From assembly GCA_963725085.1 (NCBI GenBank), contig CAVRXM010000001.1, forward strand, positions 682,001 through 746,000: a stretch of DNA of 64,000 bases, given 5' to 3'. The notes under the pieces are model-generated. The model was not told where the DNA came from, did not search any database, and worked only from the letters and a program-made list of their open reading frames with translations. Source of the stretch: VRUE01 sp963725085. GTDB taxonomy: Bacteria; Actinomycetota; Thermoleophilia; Solirubrobacterales; 70-9. Position numbers and translations under genes: made by a program. Of the stretch, positions 32,500 to 40,713 are shown in pieces. How positions within the stretch are numbered: the stretch's first letter is position 1; every line of letters starts with the position of its first letter.

Positions 32500-34695
32500 T
32501 CAGCCGATGCGCCCGGCGAGAGAGGACCACGAGCGTGCCGCGTCCTCGACCCGGAGGCTCAGCTCGACGTCGCCGGCCGCGATCGAGATCTCGCCGCCGC
32601 CGGTCTCGCCGAGCAGTGTCACCGTGAGATCGGCGCCGGCCAGCGACTCGAGCTCGGCGCGGTCGCCGCTGACGACGAACCCGCCGCGGCCTTCCCCGAA
32701 CAGGGCCTCCTCGGCCGAACAGCCGCGATCAAGCAGCGGCGAGAGGTCGACCCGGCAGCCGACGCCACCCGCGATCGAGCACTCGGCGAGTGCGCAGGCA
32801 AGGCCGCCGTCGCTGACGTCGTGGGCGGATTCGATCCGCCCGCCCCGAACGGCCTCCCGCAGGGCCGAGCAGGCGGCGGCGACCGCGCCGATGTCCGGCT
32901 CGGGAAGCCCCGTGTCGAGCTCGCCGCGGAGCTTGTCGAGCTCGGAGCCCCGCAGGGATGGGTCAAACGGCCCGAGCAGAGTGATCGCCCGACCCTCGCC
33001 CACGAAGGCGCTCCCGACCGCCGCCGTCGCGTCGGGCAGCTCGCCGACCATCCCGATCACCGGCGTCGGGTAGATCGGGCCCTCGGGGCCCTCGTTGTAG
33101 AGGGAGACGTTGCCGCCGACGACCGGGGCGCCGAGCGCCTCGCAGGCCTCGGCCAGGCCGGAGACCGCACGGTCCAGCTGCCAGGCGCCCGCCGGCTTCT
33201 CGGGGTTGCCGAAGTTGAGGCAGTTGGTGACGCCGAGCGGCTCGGCCCCGACGCAGGCGAGGTTCTGGGCGCACTCGAGCACCGCCTCGACCGTGCCGGC
33301 GTGGGGGTCGCAGGCGACCCGGCGCCCGTTGCCGTCGATCGAGACGGCGATCGCATTGCCGGCCTCGGGGATCGCGAGGACGGCGGCATCGGCCGACTCC
33401 GGGCGCCGCGCCGTCCGCGAGCCGACGACCGAGTCGTACTGCTGGAAGGCCCACCGCTTTGAGGCGATGCTCGGTGAGGAGAGCAGCGCCAGCAGCGTGT
33501 CCGCGGCGGACGACCCGGCATCGAGCGTCGCCCGGTTTCCGTAGATCCACCCCTCCGGCTCGACCGGGTCGAGGTCGTATAGCGGGCAGCCGTCGACCAG
33601 CGCCTCGACCGGCATCTCGCCGAGGACCTCCTCGCCGCGCAGGACCCGGATCGCGCCGGAATCGGTCACGACGCCGATCTCCGCCGCCCCGGTCTGCCAC
33701 TTCTCGCAGACCGCGAGCACATCGCTGACCTTCGCCGGCTCGACGACGCCGAGCATCCGCTCCTGGGACTCCGAGACCATGATTTCGAACGGCTCCATGT
33801 CGGCCTCGCGGAGCGGGACGCGGCCGACGTCGAGGTCGATCCCGACCCCGCCCGCGGCGGCCATCTCCCCCGCCGAGGAGGTCAGGCCGGCGGCGCCCAG
33901 GTCCTGGAGCGAGACCAGCAGGTCGCGCTCGAGCAGCTCGAGGCAGCACTCGAGCAGCTTCGACTCCTCGAACGGGTCGCCGATCTGCACCGTCGGCCGC
34001 TTCGCCTCGTCGCCCTCGCCGAGCTCGGCCGAGGCGAGGACCGAGGCGCCGCCGATCCCGTCGCGCCCGGTCGACGCGCCGATCAGGACGACCGCGTTTC
34101 CGACCCCTGCCGCCGCCGCCCGCACCATCTCGTCCTGGCGGGCGAGCCCGACGCACATCGCGTTGACCAGGCAGTTGTGCTCATAGGAAGGCTCGAAGTA
34201 GATCTCGCCGCCGACCGTCGCGACGCCGATCGAGTTGCCGTAGTGGCCGATCCCGCGCACAGCCCCGTCGAGCAGGAACCGCGAGCGCTCCGAGTCGAGC
34301 TCGCCGAAGCGGAGCGAGTCGAGGATCGCGATCGGCCGCGCGCCCAGCGCGAAGACGTCGCGGAGAATGCCGCCGACCCCGGTCGCCGCGCCCTCGAACG
34401 GTTCGACCGCGCTCGGGTGGTTGTGGGACTCGACCTTGAACGCGATCGCCTGTCCGTTGCCGATGTCGACCGCGCCGGCGTTCTCGCCGGGGCCCATCAC
34501 GACCCGCTCGCCTTCGGTCGGCAGTCGCCGCAGCAGCTTGCGCGAGTGCTTGTAGGCGCAGTGCTCGGACCAGAGCAGGCTGAACATCGCCAGCTCGACG
34601 CCGTTCGGCTCGCGTCCGAGCTTCTCGACGATCAACTCGTACTCGGAGTCGGTCAGCCCTAACTCCCGGTGGCGCGAGGAGACGGCGGGTGTCAT
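32500..34695 (-). CDS. purL: FGAM synthase, large subunit (small-type PurL)
   Basis: PurL amidates FGAR with ammonia delivered by PurQ, assisted by PurS. The 731-residue length is that of the small PurL used with separate PurQ and PurS. Visible motifs include SEHCAYKHSRKLLRRLP, KVESHNHPSAVEPFEGAATG, GVGGILRDVFALGARPIA, LQDLGAAGLTSSAGEMA and the second half VGGNVSLYNEGPEGPIYPTP with SAHDVSDGGLACALAECSI. Its ATG overlaps the purQ stop. Confidence 0.97.
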   Translation of the reverse strand: MTPAVSSRHRELGLTDSEYELIVEKLGREPNGVELAMFSLLWSEHCAYKHSRKLLRRLPTEGERVVMGPGENAGAVDIGNGQAIAFKVESHNHPSAVEPFEGAATGVGGILRDVFALGARPIAILDSLRFGELDSERSRFLLDGAVRGIGHYGNSIGVATVGGEIYFEPSYEHNCLVNAMCVGLARQDEMVRAAAAGVGNAVVLIGASTGRDGIGGASVLASAELGEGDEAKRPTVQIGDPFEESKLLECCLELLERDLLVSLQDLGAAGLTSSAGEMAAAGGVGIDLDVGRVPLREADMEPFEIMVSESQERMLGVVEPAKVSDVLAVCEKWQTGAAEIGVVTDSGAIRVLRGEEVLGEMPVEALVDGCPLYDLDPVEPEGWIYGNRATLDAGSSAADTLLALLSSPSIASKRWAFQQYDSVVGSRTARRPESADAAVLAIPEAGNAIAVSIDGNGRRVACDPHAGTVEAVLECAQNLACVGAEPLGVTNCLNFGNPEKPAGAWQLDRAVSGLAEACEALGAPVVGGNVSLYNEGPEGPIYPTPVIGMVGELPDATAAVGSAFVGEGRAITLLGPFDPSLRGSELDKLRGELDTGLPEPDIGAVAAACSALREAVRGGRIESAHDVSDGGLACALAECSIAGGVGCRVDLSPLLDRGCSAEEALFGEGRGGFVVSGDRAELESLAGADLTVTLLGETGGGEISIAAGDVELSLRVEDAARSWSSLAGRIG

Positions 34696-35354
34696 ACGAG
34701 CGCCTCCGCGACGCCGGCGAAGAGGCGCAGTCCGTCGGTTGATCCGGTCAGCGGGTCGACGGCGTGCTCGGGGTGGGGCATCAGGCCAAGGACGTTGCCG
34801 GCCTCGTTCAGGACCCCGGCGATGTCGGCGACCGAGCCGTTCGGGTTCTGCCCGGGCGCGTAGCGGAAAGCGACCTGGCCGTTGGCCTCGATCCGCTCGA
34901 GCATCTCGGGCGGCGCGTGGTAGCGGCCTTCGCCGTGCTTGACCGGAATCGATAGTGCCTCACCGGCATCGATCCCGGCGAGGAACGGCGAACTCCCCTC
35001 GGCGGCGATCAGGTCGATCTGGCGGCAGACGAAGCGAAGGTCCCCGTTCCGCAGCAGCGCCCCCGGCAGCAGCCCGGCCTCGCAGAGGACCTGGAACCCG
35101 TTGCAGATCCCGAGTACGGGGCCGCCGGAGGCGGCGAGCTCGGCGACCGACTCCATCGCCGGCGAGAAACGGGCGATCGCGCCGGCGCGCAGGTAGTCCC
35201 CGTAGGAGAACCCGCCCGGCACGACGACGGCGTCGACTCCGCCAAGGTCGCGATCCTCGTGCCAGATCAGCTTCGCCTCGCCGGCGAGGGAGCAGGCGCG
35301 GACCGCGTCCCGCTCGTCGCAGGAGCCCGGGAACTGGAGGACGCCCCACCTCAC
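34692..35354 (-). CDS. purQ: FGAM synthase, glutaminase subunit
   Basis: PurQ is a class I glutamine amidotransferase. The 220-residue protein has VVVPGGFSYGDYLRAGAIAR, the nucleophile in GICNGFQVLCEAGLLPGAL and the His/Glu pair in GLMPHPEHAVD. The start is GTG; a GGAGGAGG nine nt upstream lies in the 3' arm of a palindromic element (35360-35434), so the ribosome site may be masked. It overlaps purL by four bases. Confidence 0.96.
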   Translation of the reverse strand: MRWGVLQFPGSCDERDAVRACSLAGEAKLIWHEDRDLGGVDAVVVPGGFSYGDYLRAGAIARFSPAMESVAELAASGGPVLGICNGFQVLCEAGLLPGALLRNGDLRFVCRQIDLIAAEGSSPFLAGIDAGEALSIPVKHGEGRYHAPPEMLERIEANGQVAFRYAPGQNPNGSVADIAGVLNEAGNVLGLMPHPEHAVDPLTGSTDGLRLFAGVAEALV

Positions 35355-35359
35355 AGAGC

Positions 35360-35434
35360 GCCGCCTCCTCCGCTTCCGCCGGAGCCCGGTGAATCAGATA
35401 TGGACAGGCTCCGGCTTCCGCGTCCGGGGGCGGC
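35360..35434. repeat. Palindromic element, copy A (purS-purQ gap)
   Basis: Outer stem GCCGCC/GGCGGC and inner stem GCCGGAGCC/GGCTCCGGC enclose a loop containing TCAGATATGGA. It aligns throughout with 40128-40206 in reverse orientation, and its arms match 21359-21394. Stems differ between copies but remain paired. It fills almost the whole purS-purQ gap. Confidence 0.75.
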
Positions 35435-35438
35435 TTGG

Positions 35439-35666
35439 TCAGCCATCAACCTGCTCGATCTCGAAATCCTCGATCAGCGGGTTCGCGAGCAGCTTCGAGC
35501 AGAGCTCCGAGAGCCGCTCGGGGTCCTCCGACTCGAGCTCGACCATCCGCCCCACGCGCACGTGCTCGATCCCCTCGAAGCCGAGCGCCGGCAGCGCCCG
35601 CTCGACCGCCTTGCCCTGGGGATCGAGGATGCCCTCCTTGGGCCGGATCAGGACGCGCGCCTTCAC
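35439..35666 (-). CDS. purS: FGAM synthase, PurS subunit
   Basis: PurS bridges PurL and PurQ and helps channel ammonia. The 75-residue protein begins KARVLIRPKEGILDPQGKAV and has the family pattern ALGFEGIEHVRVGRMVEL and a C-terminal PLIEDFEIEQVDG. The start is GTG 35666. It is the first of purS, purQ, purL on the minus strand and is divergent from the cupin gene 52 bp away. Confidence 0.95.
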   Translation of the reverse strand: MKARVLIRPKEGILDPQGKAVERALPALGFEGIEHVRVGRMVELESEDPERLSELCSKLLANPLIEDFEIEQVDG

Positions 35667-35718
35667 GGTTGCCAATCTAGCGATCCGGCCTGCGGACTTG
35701 GCGTCTACGATCCCGGCG

Positions 35719-36333
35719 GTGAGCCACCCCGAGGTCCTGCCGCCCCCGACCGAGCCGTACTCCATCGGCGACGCGGTCGAGAACCCGGTCACCGGCGAGC
35801 GGGGAATCCTGATCAAGGCGCCGTGGGAAGGCGACGGCCCCTCGCTCGAGGTCGAGCTCCACGTCCAGCCTGGCGGCGCGGTGGTGGGCGAGCACGTCCA
35901 CGAGCGCTTCGACGAGCGCTTCAAGGTCGAGGCGGGGCGCATCGGGTTCAAGCTCGACGGAGAGGAGTCGGTCGCCGGCCCCGGCGAATCGATCGAGATC
36001 CCGCGCGGCCGCTGGCACGACTGGTGGAACGCGAGCGACGACGAGGAGGCGGTGGCGCGCGTCTTCGTCTCCGACGGCACCAGGTTCATCCTGATGATCG
36101 AGAACCTGTTCGGCCTCGCCCGCGACGGTCACACCAACGCCAAGGGGATGCCGGATCCCCTTCAGCTGACGATGTTCGCGACCGAGTTCCGCGACGTGCT
36201 CGTGCTCAAACGACCGCCGGCCGCGGTCCAGTCGCTTCTCTTCGGCGCCCTGCGGCCGATCGCGAGGGCGCGCGGCTACCGCGGCACCTACCCCCAGTAC
36301 GGCCGCTCGCTGCTCAGAACGAGCGCTCGGTGA
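35719..36333 (+). CDS. Cupin domain protein
   Basis: GTG start, 204 residues. The N-terminal half is a cupin: GGAVVGEHVHERFDERFKVE holds the metal-binding His-x-His and Glu, and ESIEIPRGRWHDWWNASDDE holds the last His. The C-terminal half is helical (GMPDPLQLTMFATEFRDVLV) and is found with some actinobacterial cupins. The substrate is unknown. Its 3' end overlaps the convergent purC by 20 bp. Confidence 0.85.
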   Translation: MSHPEVLPPPTEPYSIGDAVENPVTGERGILIKAPWEGDGPSLEVELHVQPGGAVVGEHVHERFDERFKVEAGRIGFKLDGEESVAGPGESIEIPRGRWHDWWNASDDEEAVARVFVSDGTRFILMIENLFGLARDGHTNAKGMPDPLQLTMFATEFRDVLVLKRPPAAVQSLLFGALRPIARARGYRGTYPQYGRSLLRTSAR

Positions 36334-37165
36334 TCCGCTCGTAGGCCTCGACGTACTTGGCCCGAGTCTGCTCGACCACGTCGGCGGGCAGCTCCGGCGC
36401 CGGCGGGGTGTGGTCCCAACCCGCCTCGTCGGCCCAGTCGCGGACGTACTGCTTGTCGAACGAGGGCTGGGTGCTGCCCGGCCGGTAGCGGTCGGCGGGC
36501 CAGAAGCGCGATGAGTCCGGGGTCAGCACCTCGTCGGCGAGGACGATCTCCGCCCCGGCGTGGCGGCCGAACTCGAACTTCGTGTCGGCGAGGATGATCC
36601 CGCGCTCGGCCGCGTGCTCGGCGCCGCGCGAGTAGACCTCGATCGAGACCCGCCGGAGCTCCTCCATCAGCGCCCGGTCTCCGATGAGCTCGGCGGCGCG
36701 GTCGAAATCGATGTTCTCGTCGTGGTCGCCGATCTCGGCCTTCGTCGCCGGTGTGAAGATCGGCTCCGGGAGCCTGTCGGACTCGAGCAGGTTCGGCGGC
36801 AGCTCGATCCCGCAGACAGCCCCGTCGGCGCGATATTCCTTCCAGCCCGAGCCCGAGAGGTAGCCGCGGACCACGCACTCGACCGGGTACATCTCGAGCC
36901 GCCGGACCCGCATCGCCCGTTCGGCGACCTCCTCCGGGACATCGTCGGAGACGAAGTGGTTGGGGACGATGTCGCTGGTCAGCTCGAACCAGAATTCGGA
37001 GATCCGGTTCAGCACCTTCCCCTTGTCGGGGATCGGGGTCGGCATCACGACGTCGTAGATCGAGATCCGGTCGGAGGCGACCATCAGCAGGTCGTCCTCC
37101 CACTCGTAGATCTCGCGCACCTTGCCCGAGGAGTGCAGTTTCAGGTCTGCGACCGTGACCGACAT
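36314..37165 (-). CDS. purC: SAICAR synthetase
   Basis: PurC joins aspartate to CAIR with ATP. The 283-residue protein carries LKLHSSGKVREIYEWEDDLL (ATP loop), VASDRISIYDVVMPTPIPDK, the signature YPVECVVRGYLSGSGWKEY and GIILADTKFEFGR with the metal-binding Asp. ATG 37165 is chosen because upstream frame sequence lies opposite the P450 gene. It is divergent from the P450 and convergent with the cupin. Confidence 0.96.
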   Translation of the reverse strand: MSVTVADLKLHSSGKVREIYEWEDDLLMVASDRISIYDVVMPTPIPDKGKVLNRISEFWFELTSDIVPNHFVSDDVPEEVAERAMRVRRLEMYPVECVVRGYLSGSGWKEYRADGAVCGIELPPNLLESDRLPEPIFTPATKAEIGDHDENIDFDRAAELIGDRALMEELRRVSIEVYSRGAEHAAERGIILADTKFEFGRHAGAEIVLADEVLTPDSSRFWPADRYRPGSTQPSFDKQYVRDWADEAGWDHTPPAPELPADVVEQTRAKYVEAYERITERSF

Positions 37166-37204
37166 CTCGCCCGACTCTATCTGGCTTCTGCGATGCTCTT
37201 GCGC

Positions 37205-38539
37205 ATGGCGCTTCCGCCAGAACCGGCGATGAGCCCGCTGCGGCAGACCCTCTCCTGGACGCTCCGCCCACTCGGCTTCCTCGATCGCTGCCGGCGAGAT
37301 CTCGGCGATTCCTTCAGCCTCACCTTCCTCGGCTTCGAGCGGCCGATGGTGATGATCTCCGACCCGGTTGCGATCAAGGCGCTCTACCGCGAGCCGAAGC
37401 ACGGGCTGCCGCCGGGCCGCAACATCTTCCTCGAGCCGATCGTCGGCTCGCGCTCGCTGCTGCTGCTCGAGGGCGCCGACCACCTCGCCAACCGCAAGCT
37501 GATGCTCCCGGCGTTCCACGGTGAGCGGATGCGCTCGCTCGAGCCGATGGTCGCCGCGATCGTCGACGCCGAGATCGAGTCCTGGCCCCTGGGCCGGGAG
37601 TTCCCGCTCCACCCCCACATGCAGTCGGTCACCCTCGAGGTGATCCTGCGGGTCGTGTTCGGGGTCTCGGAGGGCCCGCGCCTCGACCGGTTGCGGGACC
37701 TGCTGCGCAACCTCCTGACCGAGACCAGCTCAACCGGCACCCAGCTGCGCGCGCTGCTGCTGCGCCGCTTCGGCGGCCAGTCCGACGTCTGGGGGCGATT
37801 CGAGGATCGGCTGCGCGAGGTCGACGAGCTGCTCTACGCCGAGATCGCCGAGCACAGGCGGCGGGAGGACCTCGAGGAGCGCGACGACATTCTCTCCTCC
37901 CTGATCCTCGCTCGCTTCGAGGACGGCGAGGGGTTGAGCGACACCGACCTCCGCGACCAGCTGATGACGCTGCTGCTCGCCGGCCACGAGACCACGGCGA
38001 CCGGCCTCGCCTGGTCCTTCGATCTGATCCTCGGCCACCCTGAGGTCCACGCCCGGCTGCTGGAAACGCTCGAGGAGGGCGACGAGAGCTACCTGAAGGC
38101 GGCGATCACCGAGTCGCTGCGGCTGCGGCCGGTTGTGCCGCTCGCCGGCCGCCGCCTCACGAGCCCGCTCGTCACCGACGATCTCGAGCTTCCCGAGGGG
38201 ACCGACGTGACCCCCGCGATCTGGCTCGCCCACACCAGGCCCGACGTCTACCCCGAGCCGCACGCGTTCCGGCCTGAGCGCTTTCTCGAGGAGGGCCCGG
38301 AGACCTACTCCTGGATCCCGTTCGGGGGCGGCGTTCGGCGCTGCATCGGCGGCGCCTTCGCCGAGTTCGAGATGCGGATCGTGCTGCGCGAGGTCCTGAC
38401 TCGCTGCGAGCTCCACAAGGCCACGTCGAGGCCGGAGCGGGTCACCCGCCGCAACATCACCCTCTCGCCGCGCAACGGCACGCCGGTCGTCCTCACCGCC
38501 CGCCACCCGGCGCCCGAGCGGGAGCTGGTCGCCGCCTAG
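37205..38539 (+). CDS. Cytochrome P450
   Basis: The 444-residue haem monooxygenase has the oxygen-binding helix LLLAGHETTATGL, the K-helix ESLRLRP, the PERF-like FRPERF and the haem loop FGGGVRRCIGGAFAEFEMR with the Cys ligand. There is no membrane anchor, as usual for bacterial soluble P450s, so external ferredoxin and reductase are needed; none is encoded nearby. ATG 37193 is an alternative start. It sits alone among purine genes. Substrate unknown. Confidence 0.94.
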   Translation: MALPPEPAMSPLRQTLSWTLRPLGFLDRCRRDLGDSFSLTFLGFERPMVMISDPVAIKALYREPKHGLPPGRNIFLEPIVGSRSLLLLEGADHLANRKLMLPAFHGERMRSLEPMVAAIVDAEIESWPLGREFPLHPHMQSVTLEVILRVVFGVSEGPRLDRLRDLLRNLLTETSSTGTQLRALLLRRFGGQSDVWGRFEDRLREVDELLYAEIAEHRRREDLEERDDILSSLILARFEDGEGLSDTDLRDQLMTLLLAGHETTATGLAWSFDLILGHPEVHARLLETLEEGDESYLKAAITESLRLRPVVPLAGRRLTSPLVTDDLELPEGTDVTPAIWLAHTRPDVYPEPHAFRPERFLEEGPETYSWIPFGGGVRRCIGGAFAEFEMRIVLREVLTRCELHKATSRPERVTRRNITLSPRNGTPVVLTARHPAPERELVAA

Positions 38540-38835
38540 CCTGCGGGTGCCCGCGCCTTCGGGTGTTCCTTCGCCCAGCCCGAGATCACGCCCGAGCCCG
38601 AGATCACCTCGCCGTCGTCGAGGACGAGGATCGGGACCTCGTTGGTGCCGCTCAGCTCCTTGACCTCGGCGCGGTCGTCGCCGCGGCTGCCCCAGGTCCA
38701 GGGCATCAGCCGGTAGCCGCCGACGACCTTGATCTCGTATTCGTAGCCGGCCTCGTCGAGCGCGCGAGCGGCCCTTCCGCAGGGGTGGCCGAGCCTCCCG
38801 GCGTGCTTCTTCTGGCCGCATGTGTAGAGGACCAC
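38536..38835 (-). CDS. Glutaredoxin/GST N-terminal-domain-like protein
   Basis: The 99-residue protein starts VVLYTCGQKKHAGRLGHPCG and ends with a VPILVLDDGEVISGSGVISG cis-Pro and beta-hairpin region typical of the thioredoxin-like N domain of glutathione S-transferases and glutaredoxins. Instead of a CxxC at the helix start it has C-x(13)-C, so classical dithiol chemistry is doubtful. GTG start. It follows purB upstream by 11 bp on the same strand and ends convergent to the P450. Confidence 0.75.
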   Translation of the reverse strand: MVLYTCGQKKHAGRLGHPCGRAARALDEAGYEYEIKVVGGYRLMPWTWGSRGDDRAEVKELSGTNEVPILVLDDGEVISGSGVISGWAKEHPKARAPAG

Positions 38836-38846
38836 GGCGCCGAACC

Positions 38847-40127
38847 CTAACGCAGGGCCTCGAGCCGCTCGAAGATCTCGGGGATGTGCGTCAGGTAGGC
38901 GCCGTAGTCGAAGACGGCGTCGAGGTCGAGGTCGGGCGCCGCCGCGGCGAGCAGGTCGCGGAACTCGGTGCCGGTGTCCCAGGCCCGCTGGGCGTTCTCC
39001 TGGACCACCCGGTAGGCGTCGTCGCGGCTCATCCCCGACTCGACGAGCGCGGTCAGCGCGCGCTGGCTGAACAGCGCGCCGTGGGTGTGGTCGAGGTTCT
39101 CGCGCATCCGCTCGGCGTTGATCGTCATCCCCGCGGCGACGCCGGCGGCCAGGTCCTGGATGTAGTCGAGAGCGATCGTCGAGTCGGGGAGGATCACGCG
39201 CTCGGCGCCGGAGTGGGAGATGTCGCGCTCGTGCCAGAGAGCGATGTTCTCGAGCCCTGCCTGGGCGTAGCCGCGGAGAACGCGCGAGAGCCCGGTGATC
39301 CGCTCGGTCCGGATCGGGTTGCGCTTGTGGGGCATCGCCGAGGATCCCTTCTGGCCCGCCGCGAAAGGCTCCTCGACCTCGCGGACCTCGGTCCGCTGCA
39401 GGTTGCGGATCTCGGTCGCGAACCGCTCGAGGCCGCCGCCGGCGATCGCGATCCGCGAGGTCAGGACGGCGTGGCGGTCACGCGGTATGACCTGGGTGGC
39501 GACGTCCTCGCGCCGGAGCCCGAGCCGCTCCATCACCCGCGCCTCGACCGCGGGCGGGACCGAGGCGTAGGTGCCGACCGCGCCGGAGAGCTTGCCGAAG
39601 GCGAGCTGCTCGAACGCATCGGTGAGCCGCCCCAGGTTGCGGTCCGCCTCGAAGGCGAACCCGGCGAGCCGCAGGCCGAAGGTCGTCGGCTCGGCGTGGA
39701 CCCCGTGGGTCCGCCCGACGCAGAGCGTGTCGCGGTGCTCGAGGGCGCGCTCGACGAGGGCGTCGCGGTAGGCGCGGGCGCTGGCGAGGACGATCTCGCC
39801 GGCCTGTTGAAGCTGCAGGGCGAGCGCCGTGTCGAGCACGTCGGAGGACGTGAGGCCGTAGTGGATCCAGCGGCCCTCGTCGCCGACGGATGCCGCGACG
39901 ACGTCGACGAAGGCGGCGACGTCGTGGTCGGTCACCTGCTCGCGCTCGTTCACCGCCTCGACCGTGAACGCGGCCCTCTCGCGGCAGGCCCGCGCCGCCT
40001 CCTCGGGGACGACCCCCTCCTCGGCCCAGGCCTCGGTTGCCGCCAGCTCGACCTCGAGCCAGCACTCGAGCTTGCGCTGCTGCGACCAGACCTCCCCGAT
40101 CTCCGGCCGCGTGTATCGCTGAATCAA
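38847..40127 (-). CDS. purB: Adenylosuccinate lyase
   Basis: PurB splits fumarate from SAICAR and adenylosuccinate. The 426-residue protein has the superfamily signature GQKGSSAMPHKRNPIRTER, the catalytic HTHGVHAEP-like CVGRTHGVHAEPTTFGL, IHYGLTSSDVLDTALA and ISHSGAERVILPDSTI. The start is TTG 40127, with GGAGG six nt upstream inside the 3' arm of a long palindrome. Being downstream of purE and the palindrome, it may be attenuated. Confidence 0.96.
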   Translation of the reverse strand: MIQRYTRPEIGEVWSQQRKLECWLEVELAATEAWAEEGVVPEEAARACRERAAFTVEAVNEREQVTDHDVAAFVDVVAASVGDEGRWIHYGLTSSDVLDTALALQLQQAGEIVLASARAYRDALVERALEHRDTLCVGRTHGVHAEPTTFGLRLAGFAFEADRNLGRLTDAFEQLAFGKLSGAVGTYASVPPAVEARVMERLGLRREDVATQVIPRDRHAVLTSRIAIAGGGLERFATEIRNLQRTEVREVEEPFAAGQKGSSAMPHKRNPIRTERITGLSRVLRGYAQAGLENIALWHERDISHSGAERVILPDSTIALDYIQDLAAGVAAGMTINAERMRENLDHTHGALFSQRALTALVESGMSRDDAYRVVQENAQRAWDTGTEFRDLLAAAAPDLDLDAVFDYGAYLTHIPEIFERLEALR

Positions 40128-40206
40128 CCGGCACCTCCGGACGCGGAGGCGGGGGCCAATCCATATCTGACTCTTCTTGGCCCCCGCCGAGCAGAGGAGG
40201 TGCCGG
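40128..40206. repeat. Palindromic element, copy B (purE-purB gap)
   Basis: An 11-bp outer stem CCGGCACCTCC/GGAGGTGCCGG and a 12-bp inner stem GGCGGGGGCCAA/TTGGCCCCCGCC flank internal-loop blocks GGACGCGGA and GAGCAGA and a loop TCCATATCTGA. It aligns with copy A in the opposite orientation relative to the pur genes. The stems covary between copies whereas the loop blocks are conserved. Confidence 0.8.
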
Positions 40207-40216
40207 ACTTAATCAT

Positions 40217-40699
40217 TCAGCAGTGAATTATTCTCACTGCCAGCAGCCCGGCGTTTTTTGCGCCATCGACCGCGACGCAGGCGACCGGCACTCCGGGGGG
40301 CATCTGGACGGCGGAGAGCAGGGCGTCGAGCCCGCCCAGGCTCTTGCCGAGGATCGGGACGCCGACCACCGGGAGGTCGGTGTGGGCGGCGGCGACGCCG
40401 GGCAGCGCCGCAGACATCCCGGCGCCGGCGATGATCACCCTCAGCCCCCTCATCCGGGCGTTGTGGCAGTACTCGCGGACCAGCTCGGGATCGCGGTGGG
40501 CGCTCATCACCCGGACCTCGTAACGGATCCCGGCGTCGTGGAGCGCCGCGCCGGCCGGCTGCATCTTGGGCTTGTCGTTCTTCGAGCCCATGATGATCCC
40601 GACCAGCGGCTCGTCGACTTCGATCTCCTCGAACGCCTCCTCGACCGCCGGCATCACGGTCGCCTCGGTCGGCTGGGGATCCTCTGAGATCTCGCTCAT
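40217..40699 (-). CDS. purE: N5-carboxyaminoimidazole ribonucleotide mutase
   Basis: PurE converts N5-CAIR to CAIR. The 160-residue protein has a 30-residue variable N terminus, then PLVGIIMGSKNDKPKMQPAG, RYEVRVMSAHRDPELVREY, VIIAGAGMSAALPGVAAAHT and VPVVGVPILGKSL-like blocks, with the catalytic His in SAHRDPE. The usual SDSD of the first loop is SKND. ATG has AGAGGAAG just upstream. It lies 14 bp after purD; a palindrome separates it from purB. No purK is in the window. Confidence 0.95.
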   Translation of the reverse strand: MSEISEDPQPTEATVMPAVEEAFEEIEVDEPLVGIIMGSKNDKPKMQPAGAALHDAGIRYEVRVMSAHRDPELVREYCHNARMRGLRVIIAGAGMSAALPGVAAAHTDLPVVGVPILGKSLGGLDALLSAVQMPPGVPVACVAVDGAKNAGLLAVRIIHC

Positions 40700-40713
40700 C
40701 ACTTCCTCTCGGT

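Noticed and set aside
40128..40206. A purine riboswitch before purB
   Set aside because: The known purine sensor core was not found, and the related element in the purS-purQ gap has the opposite orientation relative to its genes.
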